NCBI GenBank assembly: GCA_022393335.1
Contig: JAJEKB010021522.1
Coordinates: 50,615-114,614 of the forward strand
Origin: Macrotrachela quadricornifera
Lineage: Eukaryota; Rotifera; Eurotatoria; Philodinida; Philodinidae
Direction: 5' to 3'
Length of the DNA stretch: 64,000 nt
Made by a program: the position numbers and the translations under genes. The notes under the pieces were generated by a model, which worked only from the letters and a program-made list of their open reading frames with translations, did not search any database and was not told where the DNA came from. Positions 23,889 through 35,473 of this stretch are shown here, piece by piece (position 1 is the stretch's first letter; every line of letters starts with the position of its first letter).

Positions 23889-26800
23889 ATGTATTCTCAA
23901 TGTTTGATATATCTTATTTTAATTGTTTTGAGTTATGGAAATCAATCAAACAAATCAACCGTATTATATATTGGTGCTTTGTTTGATTTTGAACATTTAT
24001 CAATAGATAATGTTCCACGAGATTTCCGAGCAGCTCAAATGGCTATTGATGAAATAAATTATCGTCAAAAAGATTTATTCAATGGACTATATACACTTAC
24101 ATTATTATCAAATAATTCTCGGGTATATAAAAGAATTTTTTTCTTTTTAATGCTTAAATTTGATTTATTTAGTGTGATCCAATTTATGCTGTTGATGCTT
24201 TTTTTTATGCAATTTTTCGTTGTCCACAATTACATTTTCTTGTTGGTACATCATGTTCAAATGAAACAAAAGCTGTTATTCAAGTAGCTGATTATTACAA
24301 TCTAATTTTAGTAAGTAAAAATAATTTTTTCTTTTGATCAATATTATATATTCGTTATATTTAATTATCGAAATGAATATTATAGTTTTCACATTCAACA
24401 TCATTTATATCTCAAGCTAATCAGTCCTATTCGACCCTTGTTCGGTTATCTGTATCGGATGAAAATTATAATGATGCTCGAGTAGCCTTTATTAAACATA
24501 ATAATTGGTCTCACGTAGCTATTATTCATCAAGATTCAATTGAGCATTCTCTTGTAAGTAAGAATAGAATATTTTTTTTTTTAATATAAAAACTAAACCT
24601 CTAATGATAATCTTTATATTAAGATGATGGCAAAATTAGCTAAAAAATTAAATGAATCAAATATAAATGTAGTACTTACACAGAGTGCATCATGGGTTAA
24701 TTTGACATCAGCATTACAAACTCTACGAGTATAAGATGTTGAATATTATTAAAAGAAATAAATAAATTTTCTGTTTTTCTTTTTATTAGGAAAAAAAAGC
24801 TCGAATTGTTTTTGTTAATTTTGATACATCATCACGTCCGATCTTCTTTTGTGAAGTATATCGAACATTTGCTAAAGAATTACGTGAACGATATGTATGG
24901 ATATTAACGGAAAATGATTATCATTTATGGAATTTATCAATAAATAATTGTACAAAAGAAGAAATTCTTGATGCAGCTCGTGGTCATATTATTATTGATA
25001 GTTCTTATGAAAAAAAACCAAGTTTAATTAATCCAAATATGGTAAATTTAACAATAAAAAGAATAAAATTTTTTTTTCTAAATTTCATTTTTTATCTAGA
25101 CAGCACATCAATTACAAGAAAGACTTAATCTAACAGATCATCTTGATAGACAAACATTACATGCTTATGATGCTATCTGGGTAATCGCTCTATTAATTCG
25201 AGCATCAATAGAACGAAAGTAACTAACTCATGAATAAAAATTATTTGATCTTTTATTTTTATTGTTATGATAGGATAAATATCAATAACTTTACCTATTT
25301 TAAAACGAATATAAGAAATCAATGGTTAATTCTATTAGAACAAATTCATTTTCTTGGTGTTTCTGTAAGTATATAAATATATTCATTTTTTTTTTTGTTT
25401 CATTGGAAATAATTTTATCTCTTATTTTAATGAATGATTATTTTTTTGTTTACTATGATTGTTATTTTCACTAATGAAGAAAAAAAAACCTAATTTAGAA
25501 TATATATAAAAATTTTTATTAATACATCTACTTAGCTAAATTGATCACGACTATATTGACATTCTTTTTCCAGAATATTTGCATGGCAAGAAATAATATT
25601 ATTATTGATAGGACAATGTTGTCTTATCCTTCTGTTATTAATATTACTTTTTTTTTGTTGTTTCCGAATAAATGTAATCAAAATTTTTAGGTAAAGTTTT
25701 CTATATAAATATATAATATTTATATATTTTGATAATGAATTAATTTTGTGAAATATATTAATAGAAATTTTATTATCTAAAAAAAATAATAAATTTCTAT
25801 TCATTAGGGACCTGTTTCTTTTCGAAATCGACAACGACGAGCTGAAATTGTTATAAGTCAATTTCAAATTGTTTTCAATCAACAAAGAATTCAAACTATT
25901 GCTGAATATTCATATATATCAGGTTTTAATAAAAATTGTTCAAAATGTCAATCATTGATATGGCCAGGTAAGACTAATCTTATAGATAAATAAAACAAAA
26001 CAAAAGAAAAGTCATTTATTAATTTAGATACAAAATTAGTTGATACTGAACGAGATGAAATTCGACGAGTTGTTTTAAATGTTGGTGAAATTATTTTGAT
26101 TACTATTGCTTGTATATTGGGTCTTGCACTTGCTATTTTCTTTTTAACATTTAATATTATTTATCGACATGAACGGTAATTTGAATTTAACAAAAAAATT
26201 AATCCAGATTTATTTTTAAGATAGAATAAAAATCGATTAGAAACGTAACTTTACTTAAATTTCTATCGGAAATATTGAATAGCTTATTCTCAATCAAAAA
26301 TCATTATATAGAAAATTTTGTAGTTAATAATTTAAAATTCAGCAATAGAAGAAATATCTAAAAATTCTTTGTTCAAATTAGATACAAAGAGAGTTGAGAG
26401 TTATAAAAGAATTGTATATCTTGGAATTTTATTCTCTATTCAAAATTTTAGTTCAAATCTTTGTTATTTTACTGAGCATACAGTAGTTCTAACCAAAAGT
26501 GTTGAAACTAATTGATTAAAAATAATAAAAAGCATCGAAATTTCTTATACTTTTAGTTATATTAAATTATCAAGTCCTAAATTAAATAATGTATTGGTTA
26601 TTGGAGCAATGCATATTCATATAGCTCTACTTCTTTTTGGTCTTGATCAATGGTTTCTTGAATATAATATTCTTGGACATGCATGCATGGTAATCTTTTT
26701 TCTATCTGGTTTTTTTTATTCTATCATTTATTTATTGACTAGTTACGTATATTTCTTTTTTCTGGTGGATTTTCATTAACATTTGGTTCAATGTTTTTAA

Positions 26801-28304
26801 AAACATTACGAGTTTATCGTATATTTACATCTCATAATCGTCCATTACTTCATTCAAAAGTAAAAAACGATAATTTTCATCGAATTTATTTTTTTGTTTT
26901 TTTGTTCTGTAGATATTGCAAGATCATTATTTATTACTTATATGTTTATATATTTACAGTATTGATGTACTTTGTGCTTTTATTTGGCAATTTTTTGATC
27001 CACATTTTGTAGAATTTACTTATGGATCGGTAAAATCCTTTTCTTTCTTTCTTATTTATATAATAATCTAAGAAAAAAAAAACGAAATCTACTTTTAAAA
27101 ATAGTTTTATAGATCAAACGCCTTAATATTGATACAAGCGTTTCGGATGAAATATATTATTGTAATTCAAAATATCGTCAAAAAATTTTACCATTTATTT
27201 ATTTATATAAATCATTATTTCTTATTATTGGTGGTTATTTAGCTGCTAAAACTCGTCATGTACATATATCAGCTTTAAATGATTCAAAATTTATTGTTTG
27301 GAGTATATATATTGTTGTATTAACTAGTTTATTTACTGTTATTGTTATGATATCAATACAAAATTTACGTACATACGTTGTTTTATGTTTTGTTGTTATT
27401 ATAATGACAAGTGTTATTATATGTCTTGTATTTTTACCAAAAGTAAATGTTACTTTTTTTATTATTATTATTATAAAAATTCTGTATTTAAAGGTTTTAA
27501 AATTAAAAAATCAATATCGAGAAGATATTGTTTCAAAAGAATTATATATGGATGATTCACGTACAAGACGTTTAGCAGTTGAAATAAGTTATTTTGAAGC
27601 ATATCGTTATGCACAATTACAAAATCGAGAACTTAAAACTGAACTTGTTCGAGTAAATTTAATAAAAATTTTTTATTTTAATATAATATTTCTATTTTAT
27701 AGCTTAATCAAAATTTAAATAATCTTCAACAAAAATTTGATTCTATATCTTCAAATGTAACTATGGCACTACTTCCATTAGCTGTTCGTTTAGCAACAAC
27801 ATTTTTACATAAACCAGATATTCAGTATGGAATAAATAAAATAAAATTCAATAAGAAAACAAACAAAGTTTTTTTTCTTCTTTCATTTTCTTTAGAACAT
27901 CAAATTCTCATTTAAATAGCAAATCTAGTTTAGAAATTATTCCAATAACTAAACAAGAAACTTCTGATGTTATTAAAAATAATGATAAAAATGAAAATGA
28001 ACATAGTGATGATACAACTAGTTCAGATAATTTTTTATCTGAATTTGAACAAACATTATCATCATCATCATCATCTGAACTTGATCTTTCAATTGCTTTA
28101 CAATCATTAAATGATAATAGTTCATTATCATTAACTATTTTAGATAATCAAAATGAATTAACAACAGATGATGAAGACAATCATTTATTAACACCAATAC
28201 AAATAACAAGTGATAATGAATCGGTGCTTTATTTACGTTTATCCAATGAATTAAATATTGTTGAAGCAACACTTGATAGTGATCTAGATAGAATAGGTCC
28301 TTAA
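23889..28304 (+). CDS. GABA-B-like metabotropic (class C) receptor
   Basis: About 16 exons; the first eight are 23889-24122, 24173-24310, 24386-24553, 24624-24728, 24790-25041, 25100-25218, 25274-25364 and from 25808. A hydrophobic signal peptide (MYSQCLIYLILIVLSYG) precedes a Venus-flytrap ligand-binding domain with GALFDFEH, DFRAAQMAIDEIN, FFCEVYRTF, RYVWILTE and a GPVSFRNR motif. There is no cysteine-rich domain, which places it with GABA-B receptors and away from mGluRs. The seven-helix part follows, with GGFSLTFGSMFLKTLRVYRI and a DHYLLLICLYIYSIDVLCAF helix pattern close to GABA-B subunits. The tail has a coiled coil (about 27720-27760, LNQNLNNLQQKF), the type used for subunit pairing, then a long Ser/Asp-rich acidic region. 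It acts at the plasma membrane, presumably through Gi/o. The GABA-contacting Tyr of the GABBR1 flytrap (a remembered alignment) is not conserved here, so it may be a non-binding or orphan subunit. Confidence 0.88.
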
Positions 28305-29541
28305 TTAACTATTTTATTTTATGCATAACAAACAATATTTTTGCTTGTTTCGTATAAAATAATGTTTTAATACGAATCATATAATAAACAATAAAAATAG
28401 AAAATTAAGATTATAAGTACACTTCTTAATTGCCATGTTTTATAGAAATTTAAATTATTACTAATAGTAGATATTATGTCTACATACAAATTATCTCATT
28501 TAATTAATGATTATTGTTAATTTTATCAGATCTCTACGAAAGTCTTTTAAATTTTGAAATATTGATGTGAATCATTTTTGATGCATATTGAATTTTATCA
28601 TAGAATTCTTTCGTAGGCCATAGCAAAGAATAATAACCATCAAGTCTCTTTCCCAAATGCACGATCTTGTCATTTTATATTAAGTTTTATAACTTACTTA
28701 ATCTTTTATGGAAACTGTTACTTATTATAAATTCAATTATATCTCTAATGTTAATATAAAAACGTCGATTTGCTTGCACTTCTAAAATGGATATTTGATA
28801 TTAATCGTCTCTAACATTCTCTATTAAAAGTAATTCAATTGCATTGCGTGTATCACTCTCATGTTACTTATATTATTTAGGATAGTCAACGTGTCTTGTT
28901 ATAGCAGCCTAGAAATTTACTCCCATTATTTCTCTTATTCATATTGACTTATCCTAGTGGCAACATATACTGTGCTTAACTATCAATATGAATTTTTACG
29001 GCTATCTGTTATGGTAAATTGTTTATCATTTTGTTCAATACCTCTGTTTTCAATTTAATAAACAATATATATATATAAATTCGCTCATTATTAGGTCTTA
29101 TTGCAATTCAAATGCATAATGAAGCAATTACTGATTATAGACAGGGTTATATTTCATATTTTCCAGTTGCTTCGTAAGTTCATCGAGTTTCAACTACACA
29201 AGAATCATTAGCAGATGATCCTCGACGCAATTGTTCAATAAATCCTATTAATTAAAAAAATATTGATACTTTTAAAGATCAGATGAATTATAATTCATGT
29301 ATTACTATCAGTAATATTGCTACCGTGTTAGACATAGTCTATTACATGAATTGTATTGATAAATATTTAAAAAAATCAGTTAATAATCATTTTCACTAAA
29401 CCTTGTTCCTTCAGACTTTTATTTGCTCGATTGTCTGAAATATACAACTGTGACACATAATAGAATGTTACAAGTTTAGCTAAAGTAATAATCAAGATTA
29501 ATAAAATGATTTTATTCATAAGTAATTATATGATTTATAGT
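28305..29541. other. Convergent intergenic stretch
   Basis: 3' flanks of the GABA-B-like receptor and the ankyrin gene. AT-rich, without a supportable gene or clear repeat. Confidence 0.4.
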
Positions 29542-30279
29542 TTATTCATCATTAAAAACCATAATATGTTCATTAGTTGATGTTGTCGATGATCTTAAAA
29601 ATGGATCATCTTCATCAATTAATGATAATTCTATTGTTTTATTTATATGTTTCTTAAAATCATGTGTTAATCTAATTCGAACATTAAGATTATTTAATTC
29701 AACATCTTGTATTTGATTTAATTCAATATCATCTGATTGAGAATTTTTTCTAAATAATTCAATTTGTTTAATATGATTTTCATTTAAAATATATCTTCCA
29801 AGAAACAATTTGCTTCGTTTTCGAAATACTGGTACATTTCCTTTATTTGATATTTCATCAGAATTTCGACGTATCCATTTTACATTTGGATCTAATAAAT
29901 AAACAATATCTTCAAATTGTCTATACATAGCAAATTCTATAGGTGTTTGAGATAAATAATTATCTTTTATATTAACATTAGGATTATATTCTAATAAGAA
30001 TTTAACTATATTTATATGTCCATTATTACAAGCATAATGTAATGGTGTCCAAGATTCCACATCTAAATCATTAATAATTGTTGAATCTTGTTGTAATAAA
30101 TATTTAGTAATATTTAAATGACCAGATCGACAAGCATAATGAATAGCTGAACCATTAACATTAAAACTTCGATTATGTTTATCTTTATGTCGACATGTAT
30201 GAATTAATGATTTACCTTTAGAAATTAATTCTTTAACTATAGATAAACGGCCACATTCGGCTGCATGTAATAAATTCAT
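29542..30279 (-). CDS. Ankyrin-repeat protein
   Basis: Single-exon frame of 245 residues from an ATG at its right end. Four ankyrin repeats fill residues 1 to about 135: NLLHAAECGRLSIVKELI, SAIHYACRSGHLNITKYLL, TPLHYACNNGHINIVKFLL and the weaker TPIEFAMYRQFEDIVYLL. The remaining 110 residues are polar and charged, without a domain I recognise, ending in a Ser/Thr-rich acidic tail. No signal peptide or membrane segment. Ankyrin stacks bind other proteins, so an adaptor role is likely; the partner is unknown. The protein starts directly in the first repeat, and TTTTTAG lies just upstream of the ATG, so a further 5' exon or a trans-spliced leader is possible. Confidence 0.75.
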   Translation of the reverse strand: MNLLHAAECGRLSIVKELISKGKSLIHTCRHKDKHNRSFNVNGSAIHYACRSGHLNITKYLLQQDSTIINDLDVESWTPLHYACNNGHINIVKFLLEYNPNVNIKDNYLSQTPIEFAMYRQFEDIVYLLDPNVKWIRRNSDEISNKGNVPVFRKRSKLFLGRYILNENHIKQIELFRKNSQSDDIELNQIQDVELNNLNVRIRLTHDFKKHINKTIELSLIDEDDPFLRSSTTSTNEHIMVFNDE

Positions 30280-32674
30280 ACTAAAAATATTTTTTTTCTA
30301 AAAGGTAAGATTTGTTATAACAATGTTCTTTTTTACATATGAAATGGTATTTTTATAATATGACTTTGAAAAAGAAATAATGGATAATCATCGGTTATAT
30401 TATGATCGAATTACAAAAGTCCATGATCGAATTACGAAAGTCTACGACGCAATTACACGTAACTACGATGTAGTTATTAAAAAATGAGGGATGTAAATGT
30501 TTTTTTTTGTACCTGTATGAATCATAGAAGTTAAAACACGTGTATAGTAATAAACAATAATGAGTCAATCAAACAAATAATATTATATAAAATTTACTTT
30601 ATAGTAACATTGAACAATAACTAATTTGATATGAAAGAAAGAATAGATATTTTTGATAATTTCAAGATATTTCATTAGTTTTTATAAAGAAAATACATAT
30701 GCTCTTTACTTATATTAACCAGTATAAGTTCGATTATTTGTATTTTATTCCATAGCTAAAACCAGAATCAGAAAAAAAACAAGTAGAAACAAAGATCTTA
30801 TATCTATTCAGTCTTTATGACATACATATAAATGAGTTTTCCAGAAACATCAGTATGATCTTGTCTATGCTAGAAAAAAAAAGACAATACGATAATAATT
30901 ATGAATTAAATCAACATGCATCTACACTTGTTAGTTTAATCCATCCATCAATTAGAACTCAGAAGCTATCAATACATTGTAATAACATGGCATAATTCGA
31001 GCGCATTTACCGGAACAAATTAACGCTATATTCTTGCTTTAAAAACACATATATATATAACTTTCAACGAGAGATTTATCGTTCTGCTCATATATTTTAT
31101 TTAAAAAATCTATATAAATGATTTTCTTCATTTCTATCTATCAGTCATCATCTTGATGTACGTTTGTAATATATTAAGTTAACTATAAGTTACTATCATA
31201 GGCTGTGCACCAGCATGCAATGAGTTAGCAAATATTTCCGCTAATTATTTATCTTTTATTCATATGTTATTTTTCTATTTTTTCTGAACTTTTGAATATC
31301 AGACAGAATACTTAAATTTGTAATTCTTTCTAATTTCGTCTATAATCACCATATAAGAATGTATTAATAAAGTAGATTAACTAGCTGCTAATATAGATAC
31401 TTAAACAAACAGTTTCGATAAGAAGATCAAAATATTCTTAAGCGATTTTTACGTTTATAACTTCATCAAGAAAGCATTGATTTTAATAAGACAGATAGCT
31501 TTTCACATGAGTATCGACTCAATAATCTAATGATTGGTGAACGGAATGTAGTAACAAAAAAAAAACTTAAATATTACTAACTCGCTCTGAACAAGGGTGA
31601 TGCGAGCATGATTAGGGTTGGAAAAAGATGTTCTCGTCTCCTTCTGTTTTGGAGAGGTTCACTATAGCTTTCTTCGATATTGAAAGACAAATGTCTTACA
31701 TCCCCTTCAGTTTGAGGGAAATTGATTGCAGATTTTCTCCAAATTTGGGAGAAATTTGTTTAAAATCTGCTCACATATCGAGAGAGTCTCTATACGTTGA
31801 AAATCTGTAATTTATTGTGATTCATTGTGCAAATGAATTATGTGGTTAATCACAATTAATTGGTGATATTCTTGTTAAAATTACGATATTGGCGACATGA
31901 GTTATTTCAAACTTTTTCTAATTTGAAAAAAACTTGATCTAAGTCTTGCTGCGATTTGTTTTCGAGTGAACTTTAATATCTTTAACGATAATAATAAATG
32001 ATTTTCTAAGTACTACCATTTCTACAAATAGAAAAGAAAAGGTATAATACATTAGCTTTGCACCTTTATATAAACGAACTTAATATGTTTTCTTTTATAC
32101 AGTATTCTGATAGACAATTTTCTGGTAAGGTATGTTAAATTTATTTTGTTAATAATATATTATTATTCTCAATATGATTTAAATCATATCATGTTGAAGT
32201 TGGAATATTTGAAAAAGTTTTATATTGATTTTTCTTCAGACAACAATATATAAGTATTTGCAGTATACTGTTGTTAAACGTCATCCATTCTATCACAGAG
32301 ATTATAAGCGTATTTATTCATGCAGTGATAAAAAAAAGTGTATATACATGAAAGTACATGTAACTTACCTCAACCTATAGACAAGGTCTATGACAAACGA
32401 TATTCTAATACTTGTTCATCAGCAACATTTTAATTTTAATTATAGAGTAATTGTGGAATATTTCAATATTTGAAAACTAAAACTATTTTCTTTAATTTAA
32501 CCAAAAAGATAATTTCATATGTTGATATTCTAACAATAAATATCATAAAATAGCGACATCTTTTTGTCAAAAGTAATAATTCCATTTATACTGAGTCACT
32601 ATTCTATCACATGGTCAATCTATCTTCATTTTCATTCATATACATTTATAACTATTGATTTATTGAATAATAAT
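30280..32674. other. Divergent intergenic region
   Basis: The 2.4 kb between the ankyrin gene and PNPLA8 should hold both promoters. Near 30400-30470 the phrase CGAATTAC...AAAGTC is repeated two to three times. A cluster of small hairpins lies at 31637-31754 (separate entry). No gene is supported; the 60-codon frame at 31628-31810 overlaps the hairpins and looks fortuitous. Confidence 0.4.
31637..31754. repeat. Cluster of four short hairpins
   Basis: Four adjacent stem-loops: TCTCC...GGAGA at 31637-31655, CTTTC...GAAAG at 31668-31686, TCCC...GGGA at 31701-31719 and TTTCTCC...GGGAGAAA at 31734-31754. Loops are similar in size (about 8-9 bases, several TTCNGTTT-like). Spacing of about 32-33 bases between hairpins is regular. 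Confidence 0.45.
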
Positions 32675-35329
32675 ATGCTAACAAAGTCGAAAAATTTTAT
32701 ACAAAAATCATCTACAATTAGAACTTCTCTCATCTACTGTTCTCATTGTTATGAAAGTACAGATTCATCTCTTGCCTCAATATTATTTCCAAAAGAAAAA
32801 GTAATTGATCAAGATAAAATTCCACCATCAAAACCAACAACAAAACAACAAGCTCAAGCTGTTGTTAGTACGGCAGCTGATGTAGCTGTTAATGCACTTG
32901 GTGTTGGTTGGGGAGCACTTAATGCTGTTAGTAATCGAATAACAGGTTTAACTGGTCCAACACGTAAAGTTCCAACAATAAATGAACAATTACAAACAGT
33001 TGTACGTGTTGTTACACCTGAAACTCTTGAACAACGAACAAAATCTTTAATACGTTCAGTTAAAGCAGCATCATCAACATTATCTCAAGCAACAAGAATT
33101 GAAGACTTATCAAATCATCTTCTTCAACATCCTGATGCAAATTATTATACAAAAAAGGTTTTAAGATAAAAATATTTTTCTAAATTTTATTTTTTATTTT
33201 TTCTTAAGGAACGTCTTGTATCTTATTTATTATATTTATGTCGACAAGAATATCGTAAACCTGTTGTTGATAAAGCATTTATTAGTATTATTAATGAATG
33301 TCTTACTTTATCAAATTATGTTCAAAAACCAAAAGGAAGAGGTATTCGATTATTATGTATTGACGGTGGTGGAATGAGGTGCGAAGTGAGTTAGATTTAC
33401 TGATATTCAAATATTTATTTCATTTATTTATTTAGAGGTTTAGTTTCAATAAATGCACTTCGTCGAATTGAAGATCTTGTTGGTGAACCAATACATACTA
33501 TGTTTGATTATATGTGTGGAGTATCAACTGGTGCTGTGATAACAGCAATGCTTGGTAAATTAATCTTATAATACAAAAATAAGATAGAGCTATTTTTGAT
33601 AAATATAAAATTCATATTTTAAATCTTACTAAGATTTTAAAAGTATTATATTCTATCTGTTTAAAAAATTACAAAATGAAAATGACTCAAAATAAATTTC
33701 TTTTTTTTTCTTTTTACACAATCGAACATAATTTATACATTTCATTTCATAGGTGCATTCAAAGTCGATTTGGATCAATGTGAAGAATTATATAAACATT
33801 TTAGTTCAACAGTTTTTCATCGAAATAAAGCATTAGGCATTAGTTCATTAATAACTAATCAATCATATTATGATACAAAAAGTTTTGAGAATTATTTAAG
33901 GTATTTAAAAGAAAATTAAAAAAAAATTTTTTTTTTAAATTTTTATTCAGAGCACGAATGGGCGAACGATTAATGTTAAAAAGTTCAGTTGATGCTGATT
34001 CACCAAAAGTAAAATATTCTTTTGTTTTTTCTTAAAATTTGTTTTAAGAATTTGTCTTTCTTTTTAGTTCAGTTTAATATCAGCATTAACATTACCAAAT
34101 GGTTTTAAATTATATTTATTTCGTAATTATTCCATATTAATGTCACCTCATGCACATTATGATGGAACATCGAAATATAAAGTATGGGAAGCTGTACGTG
34201 CATCAACAAGTGCACCAGGATATTTTGAAGAATATTTACTTGATGGAAATGTCTTTCAAGTATGTAAAATTTATTTATTAAAATAAAAAACATTTTTTGT
34301 TTGGTTTTATTTTAAAAGGATGGAGGATTAATTGCAAATAATCCAACAAGTATTGCTTTACATGAATGTAAATTATTATGGCCTGATGAAAATCTTCAAT
34401 GTGTAGTATCATTAGGCAATGGTAGACCTGCACCTGACGTTGCACTTCAATCAAGATCAATGAGTTGTAAATAAAGATTCTTAGTTTTTCAGAAGGGTAA
34501 TATCGTGATTTCAAAGAGCATCAACAACAAGTTTTTTTTACTAAATTAAAGCGTATCAAAAATGGGGATTTTTGTCAATAGTAAACAGTGAAATTTATAG
34601 TCATTTTTCAATATGAAATTCAGAAAAATATTAGCTTCAGCTCTCATTTATATTCTCTATGCAATATTGTTTCGTGATAATTAGCGAAGAGTGAATAAGT
34701 CGACATAGAAAAGTTTTTTTTTTCATGAAATAGTTCAAATTAGATTTTATTTAAAATAATGAATATCACAAACTACTTGATATTTAGCATAGAAAAATTG
34801 GAACAATAATCAAAAAATAAACATGGAAAAATTTGTTCGTCTCATTTTCATGCTATAAAGAATATTAATAATACTAATAAATCTAATTTTCAACTCGCTC
34901 TAATTTTGATATAAAATTTTTTTATTAATGCTATTTGAAATCACAGCATTATCTTTCTATAAATCACATTTAAATGCATGCTATATTTATAAATGAAAAC
35001 TAAGAAAAATAATTTGTTTTTCTGTTTTAGTAAAACAAAAATTATCATCATTAGTTGATAGTGTTACAAATACTGAAACAATTCATGTTTGTTTACATGA
35101 TTTATTACCACCAAATATTTATTTTCGATTAAATCCATTTATGAGTGCGGATTTTGTTTTGGATGAACATCGACCAGAACGTCTTGAACAAATGTTACGT
35201 GATACACAAACATATATACGTCAAAATGATTATAAATTTCTTAAATTAGCTCAACAATTAACAATGCTTCGTACACCATTTCGTCGTTTATTAGATAAAC
35301 TAAAACGATTTTTTCTTGAATATACATAA
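32675..35329 (+). CDS. PNPLA8: Calcium-independent phospholipase A2 gamma (patatin-like, PNPLA8)
   Basis: Eight exons join into about 530 residues; the first is 32675-33157 and the last starts near 35030 after a 560-bp intron. The patatin domain has the glycine-rich oxyanion motif DGGGMRG (about residue 213), the nucleophile elbow GVSTG with Ser near 248, and the DGG catalytic Asp near 391, so the Ser-Asp dyad is intact. The context [23 protein letters not shown] and SLGNGRPAP is that of PNPLA8, which hydrolyses membrane phospholipids in mitochondria and peroxisomes and supports cardiolipin remodelling and lipid mediator release. The N-terminus ([20 protein letters not shown]) is basic and Ser/Thr-rich with no acidic residue, as in a mitochondrial presequence. 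The start was put at this ATG because the longer frame upstream has no ATG. The F-box gene starts 144 bp downstream on the same strand. Confidence 0.92.
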
Positions 35330-35473
35330 ATCTTCTTTGTCATTTTCTTTGTATTATATAAAAGTTTTTGTGTATTAAATTAAATACAGTTAAAAAAAGA
35401 ATAGATTTATAAAAAGAAAAAGCTAAAACATAATATTTTTGCTTTTAGATGAGTTTATCATAAGTTCGAACAA

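Noticed and set aside
25532..25894. Minus-strand frame of 120 codons opposite the GABA-B-like gene
   Set aside because: It overlaps an intron and an exon of the receptor on the other strand, has no recognisable domain, and its composition is that of antisense AT-rich DNA.
31628..31810. 60-codon frame in the ankyrin/PNPLA8 intergenic region
   Set aside because: It coincides with the hairpin cluster, and the sequence has no coding-like codon preference or similarity.
32564..32674. N-terminal extension of the PNPLA8 frame
   Set aside because: The extension contains no ATG and would start at TTG. The downstream ATG gives a convincing presequence-like N-terminus.
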